The notes: generated by a model from the sequence alone, not told the origin. Positions 8,858-17,427 are shown, counted from the first letter of the stretch. The stretch is 64,000 nucleotides of DNA from Flavobacteriales bacterium UBA6693 (GCA_002454815.1 DKJL01000006.1:66843-130842); one strand, 5' to 3'. Numbers and translations are program-made.

Positions 8858-9718
8858 ATGAAAAAACCATCATATATTACGAAAGACGCCATCAAAACAT
8901 TTATCAGCAATGCGTTGGAAGAAGACATCATGGATGGGGATCATTCGACGCTGGCCACCATTCCCAAAGATCTTGAGCAGAAAGCAAAATTGCTCGTGAA
9001 AGAAGATTGCATCCTGGCCGGTGTAGAACTGGCGGAAATGATTTTTAAACATTTCGATAAAAAGCTGCAGGTAGAGCGACTATTGAATGATGGTGATAAC
9101 GCCCGGGCCGGGGACATAGCCTTTTACGTGACAGGTAACGCCCGTTCGATTTTAAGCACCGAACGTTTTGTCCTCAATTGTATGCAACGCATGAGTGGCA
9201 TCGCCACGATGACGCACGACTGGGACGCGCGGCTGCTGGGGACGAAAACAAAATTACTCGACACGCGCAAAACAACACCCAACTTCCGGCTTTGCGAAAA
9301 GTGGGCGGTAGCAATAGGCGGCGGCACGAATCACCGTTTCGGCCTTTATGATATGATTATGCTGAAAGACAATCACATCGATTACAACGGCAGCATTACC
9401 ACTGCAGTAAAAATGGCCCGGGAATACCGCGAAGAACTGGGAAAACCTTTGAAAATTGAAGTGGAAACCCGAAATCTCGCCGAGGTGGAAGAAGCGGTAA
9501 AAGCAGGTGCAGACCGTATTATGCTCGATAATATGGACGTTCCCGAAATGCGTGAAGCGGTGCAACTGATCGACGGCGCCTGTGAGACGGAAGCGTCGGG
9601 CGGCATCACACGCGATATGCTGAAAGACATTGCGGCAACTGGTGTGGACTTTATCTCTGCGGGCGCACTCACTCATTCTGCCAGCAACATCGACCTTAGC
9701 CTGAAAGCGGTAAATTAA
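8858..9718 (+). CDS. nadC: Nicotinate-nucleotide diphosphorylase (carboxylating), quinolinate phosphoribosyltransferase
   Basis: A 286-residue enzyme converting quinolinate and PRPP to nicotinate mononucleotide. Key family segments are visible: EDIMDGDHST at the N-terminus, NCMQRMSGIAT, DTRKTTPNFR with substrate-binding Arg residues, GGGTNHRFGLYDMIMLKDNH, KIEVETRN, DRIMLDNM and the C-terminal ASGGI and ISAGALTHS phosphate-binding loops. It ends the nitroreductase-nadB-nadC operon. A 218-bp AT-rich spacer follows. Confidence 0.97.
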   Translation: MKKPSYITKDAIKTFISNALEEDIMDGDHSTLATIPKDLEQKAKLLVKEDCILAGVELAEMIFKHFDKKLQVERLLNDGDNARAGDIAFYVTGNARSILSTERFVLNCMQRMSGIATMTHDWDARLLGTKTKLLDTRKTTPNFRLCEKWAVAIGGGTNHRFGLYDMIMLKDNHIDYNGSITTAVKMAREYREELGKPLKIEVETRNLAEVEEAVKAGADRIMLDNMDVPEMREAVQLIDGACETEASGGITRDMLKDIAATGVDFISAGALTHSASNIDLSLKAVN

Positions 9719-9854
9719 AGTTTACATATAAATCAAATATAATTGCAGCAATCCAGTAAAAACGCAATCTTGAGCAGACCATGAGAAAAGCTTGGTCATT
9801 TTCAAAAGACTGAATGTTTGATTCTTAGGGCATTTTTTAACAAAATTTTAAAAT

Positions 9855-9869
9855 TTAACATATTGTTAA
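9855..9869. promoter_or_regulatory. 15-bp perfect inverted repeat, possible operator
   Basis: TTAACA-TAT-TGTTAA lies just upstream of the -7 element of the TonB receptor gene, at about where the -33 region would be. Symmetric AT-rich sequence can arise by chance here. Confidence 0.35.
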
Positions 9870-9891
9870 TGGAAGTCCCGTTTAAATTAAA

Positions 9892-9899
9892 TATTTTTG
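9892..9899 (+). promoter_or_regulatory. -7 element TATTTTTG of the TonB receptor gene
   Basis: TAnnTTTG match 38 nt before the ATG at 9937, leaving a leader of about 30 nt. Confidence 0.5.
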
Positions 9900-9936
9900 C
9901 ACCACAATAAAATCTAATTTAATTTTTATTTCAAAA

Positions 9937-12438
9937 ATGAATTTGAAACCATTAAAACAGTCGATGCTTACAGTGGCTATTACGCTATCAACAGCAAGTG
10001 TTTATTATGCACAGACTACGAAGGACACTATCAGTCGTGAAACTGATATCGAGCAGGTAGTTCTTACCGGAGTTGCGGATATTGCGAAAGATCGAAAAAC
10101 TCCAGTAGCTGTTTCTACAATTAAAGAAGCGCAGATTATCGAGAAGCTGGGCAATCAGGAATTCCCAGAGATCCTGAACAGCACGCCGTCCGTATACGCG
10201 ACAAAAGGCGGCGGCGGATTTGGAGATTCCCGAATTAACGTGAGAGGTTTTGATCAAAAAAACACGGCGGTCATGATCAACGGAGTACCTGTAAATGATA
10301 TGGAGGGAGGATCCGTATATTGGTCTAACTGGGCGGGCCTTTCTGACGTAACTTCTGCTATGCAGGTTCAGCGCGGACTTGGTTCTTCTAAGCTGGCCAT
10401 CGCCTCTGTAGGTGGAACCATCAACGTTTTGACCAGAGCAGCGGATAAGAAAAGACAAGGTAACGTGACTATCGGAGTCGCCAATGACGGCTACCACAAA
10501 TCACTGTTTTCTTATAACACTGGAAAAAGTGAAGCTGGATGGTCTACCTCTTTCCTAATGAGCCGCACGGCAGGTTCTATGTATGCCGACGGCACCGAAT
10601 TCGAGGGATACAACTACTACTTCGCCCTCGGTTTTAACCCTTCACCGAAGCATGACCTTCAATTCACTTTCACTGGCGCTCCTCAGTCGCACAATCAGCG
10701 CGGTTTCCAAAGTACGATTTATGATCATATCAACTACGGTGGAACCGAAGATGAACCCAATATAAAATATAATCAAAACTGGGGGTATCTTGATGGTAAA
10801 GAGTATTCAATGACAAGAAACTATTACCACAAGCCCGTAATGTCTTTGAACTGGGACTGGAAAATCACTGACGAAACAAAACTGAACTCTGTCGTTTACG
10901 CTTCTTTTGGTAGAGGCGGTGGGACTGGAGATGCAGGAAGAATTAACGGGAAAAACTATACAAGTTTGCCAAGAACCGCGGAGGGCTTGATCCGTTTTGA
11001 CGATATAGTTCGTTGGAATCAGGGTAGCCCCGTAGCAGACTTTGGCGCCATTAATGCTACACCAGGAAGTGCAACCAGCAACAACGGAATTATCCGGAGA
11101 TCTTCTATCAACTCTCATAACTGGCTTGGCGTGATCAGCAGTTTAAATCACAAATTCACTGATAACCTGAACGCAACCGTAGGGGTAGATGCGAGAACCT
11201 ACGAAGGTATTCACCACCGGGTTGTGAGTGATTTCCTCGGCAATAACTCTTATACGGATCAGAGCAACATTAATAATAAGCCCAATGTAATCACAAACAG
11301 CTATTCAGCAACTCCGGATTGGAATGCGTTTGGCAAGAGTGTGGACATCAAAGATCAGCTAGCTTACAGCAATGATGGTCTTGTAAAGTGGTTGGGCGGT
11401 TTTGGTCAGCTTGAATATACCCACGATGCACTTTCTGCCTTCGTACAAGGATCTATTTCTAACCAAAATTTCCAGCGTATCGACTACATGTTGTATGCAC
11501 CGGCAAATCAGAAAAGTGAAAAGGTAGATCTAGTCGGTTACAACGTCAAAGGAGGTGCGAATTACAACATTGACGAACAGCATAACATCTTTGCTAATGC
11601 AGGGTACTATGAGAGACAACCTTTCTTTGGCGCGGTGTACCTCAATAACAGAAACGACGTGAACCCGTCGCTTACCAACGAAAAAGTCGCTTCATTTGAA
11701 GTAGGCTACGGTTTCCGCTCTCAGTATTTTAATGCAAACCTGAACGCCTACCACACCTCTTGGGATGATATCTACCGCAGACTTACTGTACGCGCTAAAC
11801 TTAATGGCGTAGACGTAACCGGTGTTGCAAACGTTCTCGGAATCCAGGAAATCCACAAAGGAATCGAAATGGACTTCAACGTGAAACCTGCAAGTTTTGT
11901 TACCATCAACGGGATGTTCTCCATCGGAGATTGGTATTTTGAAGGAAGCCCAAGCGCCTCTTTTGTAGAAGACCAAACTAACACCGTTATTCAGGAAGGC
12001 ACGCTGGCGCTAGATGGCCTCAAAGTAGGTGATGCCGCTCAGCTAACCGCTGCACTCTCGGCAGATTTCAAATTAATGAAATGGTTAAACTTTGACGCAC
12101 AATATCGCTACGCTGACAAACTGTATTCTGCGTTTGAGCCTTCTAGCCGATTAGTAACTGTAGCAAAGCCAAACCCTTCCGATCCTGCAGTTGAATTGCC
12201 ATCGTACGGATTGATCGATTTAGGCGCTGGTGCGACGTTCAAGCTAAACAAAGATCAGGCTTTCAAACTGAGATTAAATGTGAACAACGTATTGGATAAA
12301 ACATACATTGCTGAATCAAGAACCAACAAAGGTGCAGATACAAATCCGGCCAATAATTGGAAAGGCGTAAACAAAGCCAATGAAGTTTATTTCGGATTTG
12401 GTAGAACTTGGAACGCTTCAGTAAGTTTTCTTTTCTAA
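9937..12438 (+). CDS. TonB-dependent outer-membrane receptor
   Basis: The 833-residue protein has an N-terminal signal peptide ending near VYYAQT. A TonB-box/plug region follows: IEQVVLTGVADIAKDRKTPVAVSTIK, then the plug motifs GGGFGDSRINVRGFDQ, VMINGVPVNDMEGGSVYWSNW and GSSKLAIASVGGTINV. The rest is a 22-strand-type barrel rich in aromatic-ended strands. It ends in phenylalanine (VSFLF), as expected for BAM-inserted barrels. It lacks the carboxypeptidase-like N-terminal domain of SusC proteins and has no SusD partner, so a siderophore, metal or peptide ligand is more likely than a polysaccharide. The cognate ligand is unknown. Confidence 0.9.
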   Translation: MNLKPLKQSMLTVAITLSTASVYYAQTTKDTISRETDIEQVVLTGVADIAKDRKTPVAVSTIKEAQIIEKLGNQEFPEILNSTPSVYATKGGGGFGDSRINVRGFDQKNTAVMINGVPVNDMEGGSVYWSNWAGLSDVTSAMQVQRGLGSSKLAIASVGGTINVLTRAADKKRQGNVTIGVANDGYHKSLFSYNTGKSEAGWSTSFLMSRTAGSMYADGTEFEGYNYYFALGFNPSPKHDLQFTFTGAPQSHNQRGFQSTIYDHINYGGTEDEPNIKYNQNWGYLDGKEYSMTRNYYHKPVMSLNWDWKITDETKLNSVVYASFGRGGGTGDAGRINGKNYTSLPRTAEGLIRFDDIVRWNQGSPVADFGAINATPGSATSNNGIIRRSSINSHNWLGVISSLNHKFTDNLNATVGVDARTYEGIHHRVVSDFLGNNSYTDQSNINNKPNVITNSYSATPDWNAFGKSVDIKDQLAYSNDGLVKWLGGFGQLEYTHDALSAFVQGSISNQNFQRIDYMLYAPANQKSEKVDLVGYNVKGGANYNIDEQHNIFANAGYYERQPFFGAVYLNNRNDVNPSLTNEKVASFEVGYGFRSQYFNANLNAYHTSWDDIYRRLTVRAKLNGVDVTGVANVLGIQEIHKGIEMDFNVKPASFVTINGMFSIGDWYFEGSPSASFVEDQTNTVIQEGTLALDGLKVGDAAQLTAALSADFKLMKWLNFDAQYRYADKLYSAFEPSSRLVTVAKPNPSDPAVELPSYGLIDLGAGATFKLNKDQAFKLRLNVNNVLDKTYIAESRTNKGADTNPANNWKGVNKANEVYFGFGRTWNASVSFLF

Positions 12439-12461
12439 GAAGTACTTAATAATACATTTAT

Positions 12462-12491
12462 AATCCCGACTATTAAGCCGGGATTTTTTTT
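12462..12491 (+). terminator. Rho-independent terminator of the TonB receptor gene
   Basis: AATCCCG pairs with CGGGATT across a 10-nt loop and is followed by a run of T, 24 nt after the stop codon. Confidence 0.85.
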
Positions 12492-12632
12492 ATAATTCAA
12501 TAAATATCAATATCCAGAAGCAAACTGTAGTTGCATAAAAAAGAAAAACGCTTAATTATAAAAAATTATTTTTATTTGTACAATTTTTTTACATTTAATT
12601 AATATATTTACTCAAAATTAAAACAATTCGAT

Positions 12633-13724
12633 ATGAAAAAAGCTTTATGTTTAATGTCATTGGCATTATTATTTGCATCATGTTCTAGAGAGGACATTTC
12701 GGAATCAAGTCGAACAAATGAAATTCTAAATGTTGGCATTGATAATACGATAATATCAAAAATAGATGGTCAATATTATATTAGCGATGATATATTAATA
12801 ACCGAAGAGCAACTTAGCATTCTTAAAAATTCGAATCTTAATAGCAATAAAAGTGTTATTTCGAATGAACTCATAAAATCATGGCCGAGGGGAGAAGTGC
12901 CATATGTATTACCCCCTGGCTTTCCGTATGCAGGGCGCATTTATGATGCCATTGCGGCATATGCACAAAACACCGGCATAAAATTAATTCCAAGAACTAC
13001 TCAGCCAGACTATGTCGAGTTCTACAGTACAGACGGAGATAGTAGATCTTATTGGGGCAAAACTGGTGGAAAGCAGCTTATTTATATAAATTACTATGCA
13101 GAAGCGGGAACGGTCATTCATGAGATAGGTCATGCCGTTGGTTTAGGTCACGAGCATCAGCGACCTGACAGAAATTCGGTAATATATGTGAATCCAAGTG
13201 TGGCAGGAAGTGCAGATTATCAAATATTACCAGCTTCAAAAGTTAAAACTGTTGGACCAATTGATTTTGGTTCCATAATGATGTATTCCTCTGGCCAATA
13301 TATGCGTAAATTAGATGGGTCCGGATGGTTAGCACAGAGAGTTGCTCTTTCTAACACAGATAGATTAGGGCTCTATTATAGATATCAACCTTTTAATTAT
13401 GATACTAGTTTACTGAATATAATTCAAGAAGACGTAAACGGTGCACAAGATATCTATCATGTAGAAATGAACGCTTCTATAAACTTTTTCAAGAATATCG
13501 CATTAGACAACCCAAACTTATCATATAATGTTAGAGTTGGGGTTCAGTTTCGAGAAACTACTTACGAAAACCAGAACGGCTTTACAAGTACTGAATATTA
13601 TGATATGAATTCAATAAAAGGGGGCACGGTAACTTGGGAAAGTCGTACAGATACATATCAGAGTTATCCACAACCAGGACATCATGAGAAATTTGTTGAG
13701 AAAATATTTATTGAAAATTTATAG
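12633..13724 (+). CDS. Astacin-type (M12A) zinc metalloprotease lipoprotein, flavastacin-like
   Basis: A 363-residue protein with a lipoprotein signal (LLFASC). The catalytic domain has the full astacin signature around residues 162-179 (HEIGHAVGLGHEHQRPDR), giving three zinc-binding histidines and the catalytic Glu. The Met-turn is SIMMYS near residue 215 with its following tyrosine. About 110 further residues form a C-terminal beta-rich domain of unknown role. Flavastacin of related bacteria cleaves before aspartate; specificity here is unknown. The gene is visibly more AT-rich, with more A/T-ending codons, than both neighbours. A near-consensus TATATTTA element (12603-12610) precedes the start by 23 nt. 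Confidence 0.9.
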   Translation: MKKALCLMSLALLFASCSREDISESSRTNEILNVGIDNTIISKIDGQYYISDDILITEEQLSILKNSNLNSNKSVISNELIKSWPRGEVPYVLPPGFPYAGRIYDAIAAYAQNTGIKLIPRTTQPDYVEFYSTDGDSRSYWGKTGGKQLIYINYYAEAGTVIHEIGHAVGLGHEHQRPDRNSVIYVNPSVAGSADYQILPASKVKTVGPIDFGSIMMYSSGQYMRKLDGSGWLAQRVALSNTDRLGLYYRYQPFNYDTSLLNIIQEDVNGAQDIYHVEMNASINFFKNIALDNPNLSYNVRVGVQFRETTYENQNGFTSTEYYDMNSIKGGTVTWESRTDTYQSYPQPGHHEKFVEKIFIENL

Positions 13725-13844
13725 GTTTTATTATTTGGCAATTCCTTGAATTTACAGACCTGCCAGCATCAGATTTACTACCTGGAGTGCAACCCTTGGA
13801 TTCAAGTATTCATTCTAATCCAGAAGTTTTTCTGAGACTTATAC

Positions 13845-13870
13845 AAATCCCGGCCAATCGCCGGGATTTT
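13845..13870 (+). terminator. Terminator-like hairpin after the astacin gene
   Basis: AAATCCCGGC pairs perfectly with GCCGGGATTT across a CAATC loop; the T-run is short. It directly abuts the next gene's -7 element. Confidence 0.65.
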
Positions 13871-13873
13871 CGT

Positions 13874-13881
13874 TATATTTG
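13874..13881 (+). promoter_or_regulatory. -7 element TATATTTG
   Basis: TAnnTTTG match 20 nt before the ATG at 13901. Confidence 0.5.
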
Positions 13882-13900
13882 CCCTTAAAAATAAACTACT

Positions 13901-14347
13901 ATGGACACATTCAACATTATCACGCAGGCACATAAAGGCTTTGCTTACCTGATTTTGCTTTCGGGAATCATTTTTCTGGTTGCGCTTTTAGTTACCATGT
14001 TCGGTTACTCGGGCAAAATCCGTAAGCTTCTCCGCGTCTCCACATTAGTCACCATGATTCTCTTTCATGTGCAGCTTATCGTCGGGATTTTCATGCTGGT
14101 TTTTTCACCAGGATTGAAAGGGGCGCTGGAAACAGGGACATTAATGAGCAATGCCACGGCAAGATTTTCCTATGTGGAACATCCTGTTTCGATGCTGATC
14201 GGCGTGATCTTAATGACCATCATTAATAAATACATGAAAACACACGAAACTTTGGCGATGAAGATTGTCATCATGGGCGTTATTGCGCTTGCACTGTTTG
14301 CGTATGCTTTTCCTTGGGCGCGTGTATTCCCGTCGCTTGTCGCATAA
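13901..14347 (+). CDS. Four-helix inner-membrane protein, cytochrome b-like, unknown function
   Basis: A 148-residue protein with four predicted membrane helices. Histidines near the start (TQAHKGFAYL), in helix 2 (TMILFHVQLIVGIFML) and at RFSYVEHPVSML could ligate haem, as in small cytochrome b-like membrane proteins found widely in Flavobacteria. No function is established. It lies 28 nt upstream of asd in the same direction, so the two may share a transcript. Confidence 0.75.
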   Translation: MDTFNIITQAHKGFAYLILLSGIIFLVALLVTMFGYSGKIRKLLRVSTLVTMILFHVQLIVGIFMLVFSPGLKGALETGTLMSNATARFSYVEHPVSMLIGVILMTIINKYMKTHETLAMKIVIMGVIALALFAYAFPWARVFPSLVA

Positions 14348-14374
14348 AGTTATTTTTTAATTTTATTTAAACAC

Positions 14375-15367
14375 ATGATTATAGCCGTTATTGGTGCTAC
14401 GGGGATGGTAGGTCAGGTAATGCTGAGTGTGCTGGAAGAACGCAACTTTCCGGTCACAAAGCTGATTGCCGTTGCCTCTGAGAAATCTGTGGGCCAAAAG
14501 ATTTTGTTTAAAGGAGAAGAAATTGAAATAGTCTCCATGCAAACCGCAATCGATCTTAAACCACAAATCGCTCTCTTTTCCGCCGGTGGCGAAACTTCCC
14601 TGCAATACGCCGAAAAATTCGCAGCCGCCGGAACTACCGTTATCGACAACTCTTCCGCCTGGCGCATGGATCCTGCTAAGAAACTCGTCGTTCCGGAAAT
14701 CAACGCCGATCAACTTACGGTAGAAGATAAAATTATCGCAAATCCCAACTGTTCTACCATCCAGTTAGTAATGGCTTTGCATCCGTTAAATCTTAAATAT
14801 AAACTTCGCCGCGTGGTGGTCTCCACTTATCAATCCGTTACCGGAACAGGTAAAAAAGCAGTCGACCAGCTAAACGCTGAGATCGCCGGTAATGAAAACG
14901 TAGAGAGAGTTTACCCTTATGAAATCTTTCGTAATGCTTTGCCACAGTGCGACGTATTTTCAGAAGATGATTACACCAAAGAAGAACTGAAACTGATGAC
15001 CGAACCCAAGAAAATCCTGGGCGACGACAGCTTTGCTATAACCGCGACAGCGGTGCGGGTGCCGGTACAGGGTGGACACTCGGAAAGTGTAAACATCGAA
15101 TTTGAAAATGATTTCGAACTCACAGAACTGAAAAATCTGTTGAACCAGACCCCCGGCGTTACCGTATTAGACGATGTGGAAAAACAAATTTATCCCATGC
15201 CGCTTTATGCAGAAGGTAAAGACGAAGTATTTGTAGGTCGCATCCGCCGCGACACATCACAACCCAAGACGCTGAATCTCTGGATTGTGGCCGACAATCT
15301 GCGGAAAGGAGCTGCTACCAACGCGGTTCAGATTGCAGAATACCTGAAAGACAACAAACTTATTTAA
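14375..15367 (+). CDS. asd: Aspartate-semialdehyde dehydrogenase
   Basis: A 330-residue enzyme reducing aspartyl phosphate to aspartate semialdehyde, the branch point to lysine/diaminopimelate, methionine and threonine. The NADP-binding loop is AVIGATGMVGQVML at the N-terminus. IDNSSAWRMD follows, then the active-site cysteine in ANPNCSTIQLV (near residue 127), the substrate-binding ATAVRVPVQGGHSESV with the catalytic His, and NLWIVADNLRKGAATNAVQIAE at the end. The length is normal for the family. A strong terminator follows. Confidence 0.97.
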   Translation: MIIAVIGATGMVGQVMLSVLEERNFPVTKLIAVASEKSVGQKILFKGEEIEIVSMQTAIDLKPQIALFSAGGETSLQYAEKFAAAGTTVIDNSSAWRMDPAKKLVVPEINADQLTVEDKIIANPNCSTIQLVMALHPLNLKYKLRRVVVSTYQSVTGTGKKAVDQLNAEIAGNENVERVYPYEIFRNALPQCDVFSEDDYTKEELKLMTEPKKILGDDSFAITATAVRVPVQGGHSESVNIEFENDFELTELKNLLNQTPGVTVLDDVEKQIYPMPLYAEGKDEVFVGRIRRDTSQPKTLNLWIVADNLRKGAATNAVQIAEYLKDNKLI

Positions 15368-15371
15368 ATCC

Positions 15372-15397
15372 AAATGCTCACCCGGTGAGCATTTTTT
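15372..15397 (+). terminator. Rho-independent terminator of asd
   Basis: AAATGCTCACC and GGTGAGCATTT form a near-continuous hairpin followed by T7, 5 nt after the stop codon. Confidence 0.88.
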
Positions 15398-15442
15398 TAT
15401 TATTAGGATGATCAAACAATCAATCATTGAGTAGTGAAACTT

Positions 15443-16465
15443 ATGACTAGAAACCGATTTGCATTTCAGCGCAACGTCGCACTCATGGGAATTGCACTGT
15501 TTCTGGCAAAACTTTTTGCCTGGTATGTAACGAATTCTGATGCCGTATTTTCTGACGCGATGGAAAGTACCGTAAATATCGTTGCCGCATTTATGGGTTT
15601 GTATGCTTTATTTCTGGCAGCCAAACCCAAAGACCAGGCGCATCCTTACGGCCACGGAAAAGTAGAATTTGTAACCTCCGGATTGGAAGGCGGACTCATT
15701 ATTTTGGCCGGCGTTCTTATCATCATTCAGGCCATCGGTTCGTTGATTCATGGCAATAAGCCGCAGCAACTGGATTGGGGAATCGCAATCATCGCAATTA
15801 CGGGATTGATTAATTATGTAATGGGCCACATTTCGTATAAAAAAGGAATTCGCGATCATTCGCTGGTGTTGCAGAGTTCGGGGAAACATTTAAAAACAGA
15901 CACCATTACTACGGCTGGGGTTGTTCTGGGCCTTCTTTTGGTTCAGGTAACGCAACAATACTGGCTGGACGCGGTTATTGCCCTCTTGTTTGCGGCATAC
16001 ATCATTATCATCGGATACCGTATTACGCGGAAATCTTTGGGCGGCATTATGGATGAATCGGACACCAAAATGCTTCGGAATCTTTCCACTTTTCTGCAGG
16101 CCCACCGACAGCCACAGTGGGTCGATCTTCATAATATGAGAATCCAGCAACATGGACGCGGATTGCACATTGATGCACATCTTACCTTGCCATGGTATTA
16201 CGAGCTGCGAAAAGCCCATCAGGAAATGGAAAAACTTTACAGATTAATTGGTGAGAACAAGGACCGCACGATTGAATTTAATTTTCACCTCGATGACTGT
16301 AAATCTTTTTCGTGTAGAATATGCGCGCTGTTCGAATGTCCGGTGCGTCAACATGCGTTCGAAGGTCACGTTACCTGGAATGAAATGACGATCACGCAGG
16401 AGAACAAACATTCCGTTAACGATCTTGCACGGAAAGATGCTGGCGATAGTAAAACGTCGGAATAA
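15443..16465 (+). CDS. Cation diffusion facilitator (CDF) family transporter
   Basis: The 340-residue inner-membrane protein exchanges divalent metal (Zn, Fe, Cd, Co or Mn) for protons. The N-terminal CDF domain has the metal site in helix 2 (TNSDAVFSDAMESTVN), the AHPYGHGKVEF loop and the second site in the fifth helix (WLDAVIALLFA). The C-terminal domain carries a cysteine cluster, C-x4-C-x2-C-x4-C followed by His (CKSFSCRICALFECPVRQH), not present in YiiP-type proteins. An in-frame GTG at 15434 is an alternative start. The last 50 bp overlap the convergent XrtF-associated gene. Confidence 0.9.
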   Translation: MTRNRFAFQRNVALMGIALFLAKLFAWYVTNSDAVFSDAMESTVNIVAAFMGLYALFLAAKPKDQAHPYGHGKVEFVTSGLEGGLIILAGVLIIIQAIGSLIHGNKPQQLDWGIAIIAITGLINYVMGHISYKKGIRDHSLVLQSSGKHLKTDTITTAGVVLGLLLVQVTQQYWLDAVIALLFAAYIIIIGYRITRKSLGGIMDESDTKMLRNLSTFLQAHRQPQWVDLHNMRIQQHGRGLHIDAHLTLPWYYELRKAHQEMEKLYRLIGENKDRTIEFNFHLDDCKSFSCRICALFECPVRQHAFEGHVTWNEMTITQENKHSVNDLARKDAGDSKTSE

Positions 16466-16853
16466 TCAGCAATAACGTAAGTGGCTGGATTACAAACCTT
16501 CGCATGTAAAAGGAAAAAAGATAACCGACTTCAAATTCCATGTAAATACAATAGAGATAAATAGGCAGCGTAATTATAAAGACCAATAATAGCAGCACGC
16601 CCGCCTGCAGCGTCCAGCGTTTATTTCTAAATAATAACTGCACGATCGCCAGCGAAAAGATTAAATTTAAAAAAAACCGAAAGATATAGTTGAAGATCAG
16701 CGGCGACCAGTTGAAGGGCGGAAAAACAGCGTGACGGTTCGCGGATTTAAAAAATGTAATAAAAGGATCATAAAACACTTGCGATTCAACCACACGCACA
16801 GCGATGAGACCCAATACTGCGATGCCGATCAGCACCAATCTAAGCAGTTTCAT
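16416..16853 (-). CDS. Exosortase F-associated membrane protein
   Basis: A 145-residue protein with about four membrane helices. It matches by position and character the small membrane protein that accompanies XrtF in Flavobacteria. The first ATG is at 16853, where it overlaps the xrtF stop by 14 bp, pointing to translational coupling; an upstream TTG (16859) in the same frame is less likely. The 3' end overlaps the CDF gene on the other strand by 50 bp. The role in sorting is not known; it may stabilise or assist XrtF. Confidence 0.75.
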   Translation of the reverse strand: MKLLRLVLIGIAVLGLIAVRVVESQVFYDPFITFFKSANRHAVFPPFNWSPLIFNYIFRFFLNLIFSLAIVQLLFRNKRWTLQAGVLLLLVFIITLPIYLYCIYMEFEVGYLFSFYMRRFVIQPLTLLLIIPTFYYRQHLSVQDR

Positions 16854-17382
16854 CAACAACTTTTTTCACTGCAAAAAATTTAATCCAGATCAGCCACAGC
16901 ACTACGACGCTTCCATAAATAATGGCGGGAAAAAAATAATCGTGTCCGATTTTACTGTATTGCGGCATTTCCACGATCAGGGCATTGAGACCGACGATGC
17001 GAAGAACGTTCACAATGTGGAGAAAAATCAGGCCGGCAGCGACGAAAAGAAATGTCTTTGCACCTTCATAAAAAGCCAGCACAAACGACGCGAAAAGAAT
17101 CATGACCGAAATTGCGTTACAACCTTCCACCATTCGGGAGACGTAAGCGCCTTCCACAAAAAACCAAGTGGTTTCATCCGCGGGCGCGCCGGGCACCATG
17201 CGCGAAACGTATCCGAGTTTATTTTGAATGAAAGTTACCTGCTCCATTACCCAGGTCGAAAAACCGTCCAAGCCGGTATTCCGATAGCCATTAAGATAGA
17301 ACTGGTAGCCCAGCACCAGAATAATGTACAGCGCAACAAAGCGCAGCAACACTACGAAAACAGGTTTAAAATCGCGAAACAT
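16840..17382 (-). CDS. xrtF: Exosortase family protein XrtF
   Basis: A 180-residue multi-helix membrane protein with the exosortase catalytic triad: Cys88 in VEGCNAISVMILF, Arg128 in NVLRIVGLNAL and His147 in IGHDYFFPAIIYG. Exosortases are transpeptidase-like enzymes that recognise short C-terminal sorting tails and process exported proteins; the XrtF cargo is poorly defined. I chose ATG at 17382 rather than the upstream GTG (17388), because the GTG is part of a -7 element (17388-17395) that would give a leaderless message. It is divergent from the kinase gene, and the XrtF-associated protein follows with overlap. Confidence 0.85.
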   Translation of the reverse strand: MFRDFKPVFVVLLRFVALYIILVLGYQFYLNGYRNTGLDGFSTWVMEQVTFIQNKLGYVSRMVPGAPADETTWFFVEGAYVSRMVEGCNAISVMILFASFVLAFYEGAKTFLFVAAGLIFLHIVNVLRIVGLNALIVEMPQYSKIGHDYFFPAIIYGSVVVLWLIWIKFFAVKKVVDETA

Positions 17383-17387
17383 CGGCA

Positions 17388-17395
17388 CAAATATA
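17388..17395 (-). promoter_or_regulatory. -7 element (TATATTTG on minus strand), leaderless start of xrtF
   Basis: The plus strand reads CAAATATA. The element ends 6 nt before the xrtF ATG (17382). Confidence 0.55.
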
Positions 17396-17419
17396 CTCTA
17401 TTCTACCATAAGATTTGAT

Positions 17420-17427
17420 TATATTTG
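17420..17427 (+). promoter_or_regulatory. -7 element TATATTTG, leaderless start of the kinase-RapZ-MurU cluster
   Basis: TAnnTTTG match ending 7 nt before the ATG at 17434, and 25 bp from the divergent xrtF element. Confidence 0.55.

Noticed and set aside
9776..9797. GACCA/TGGTC hairpin as terminator of nadC
   Set aside because: The stem is only 5 bp, with an 11-nt loop and no clear T-run.
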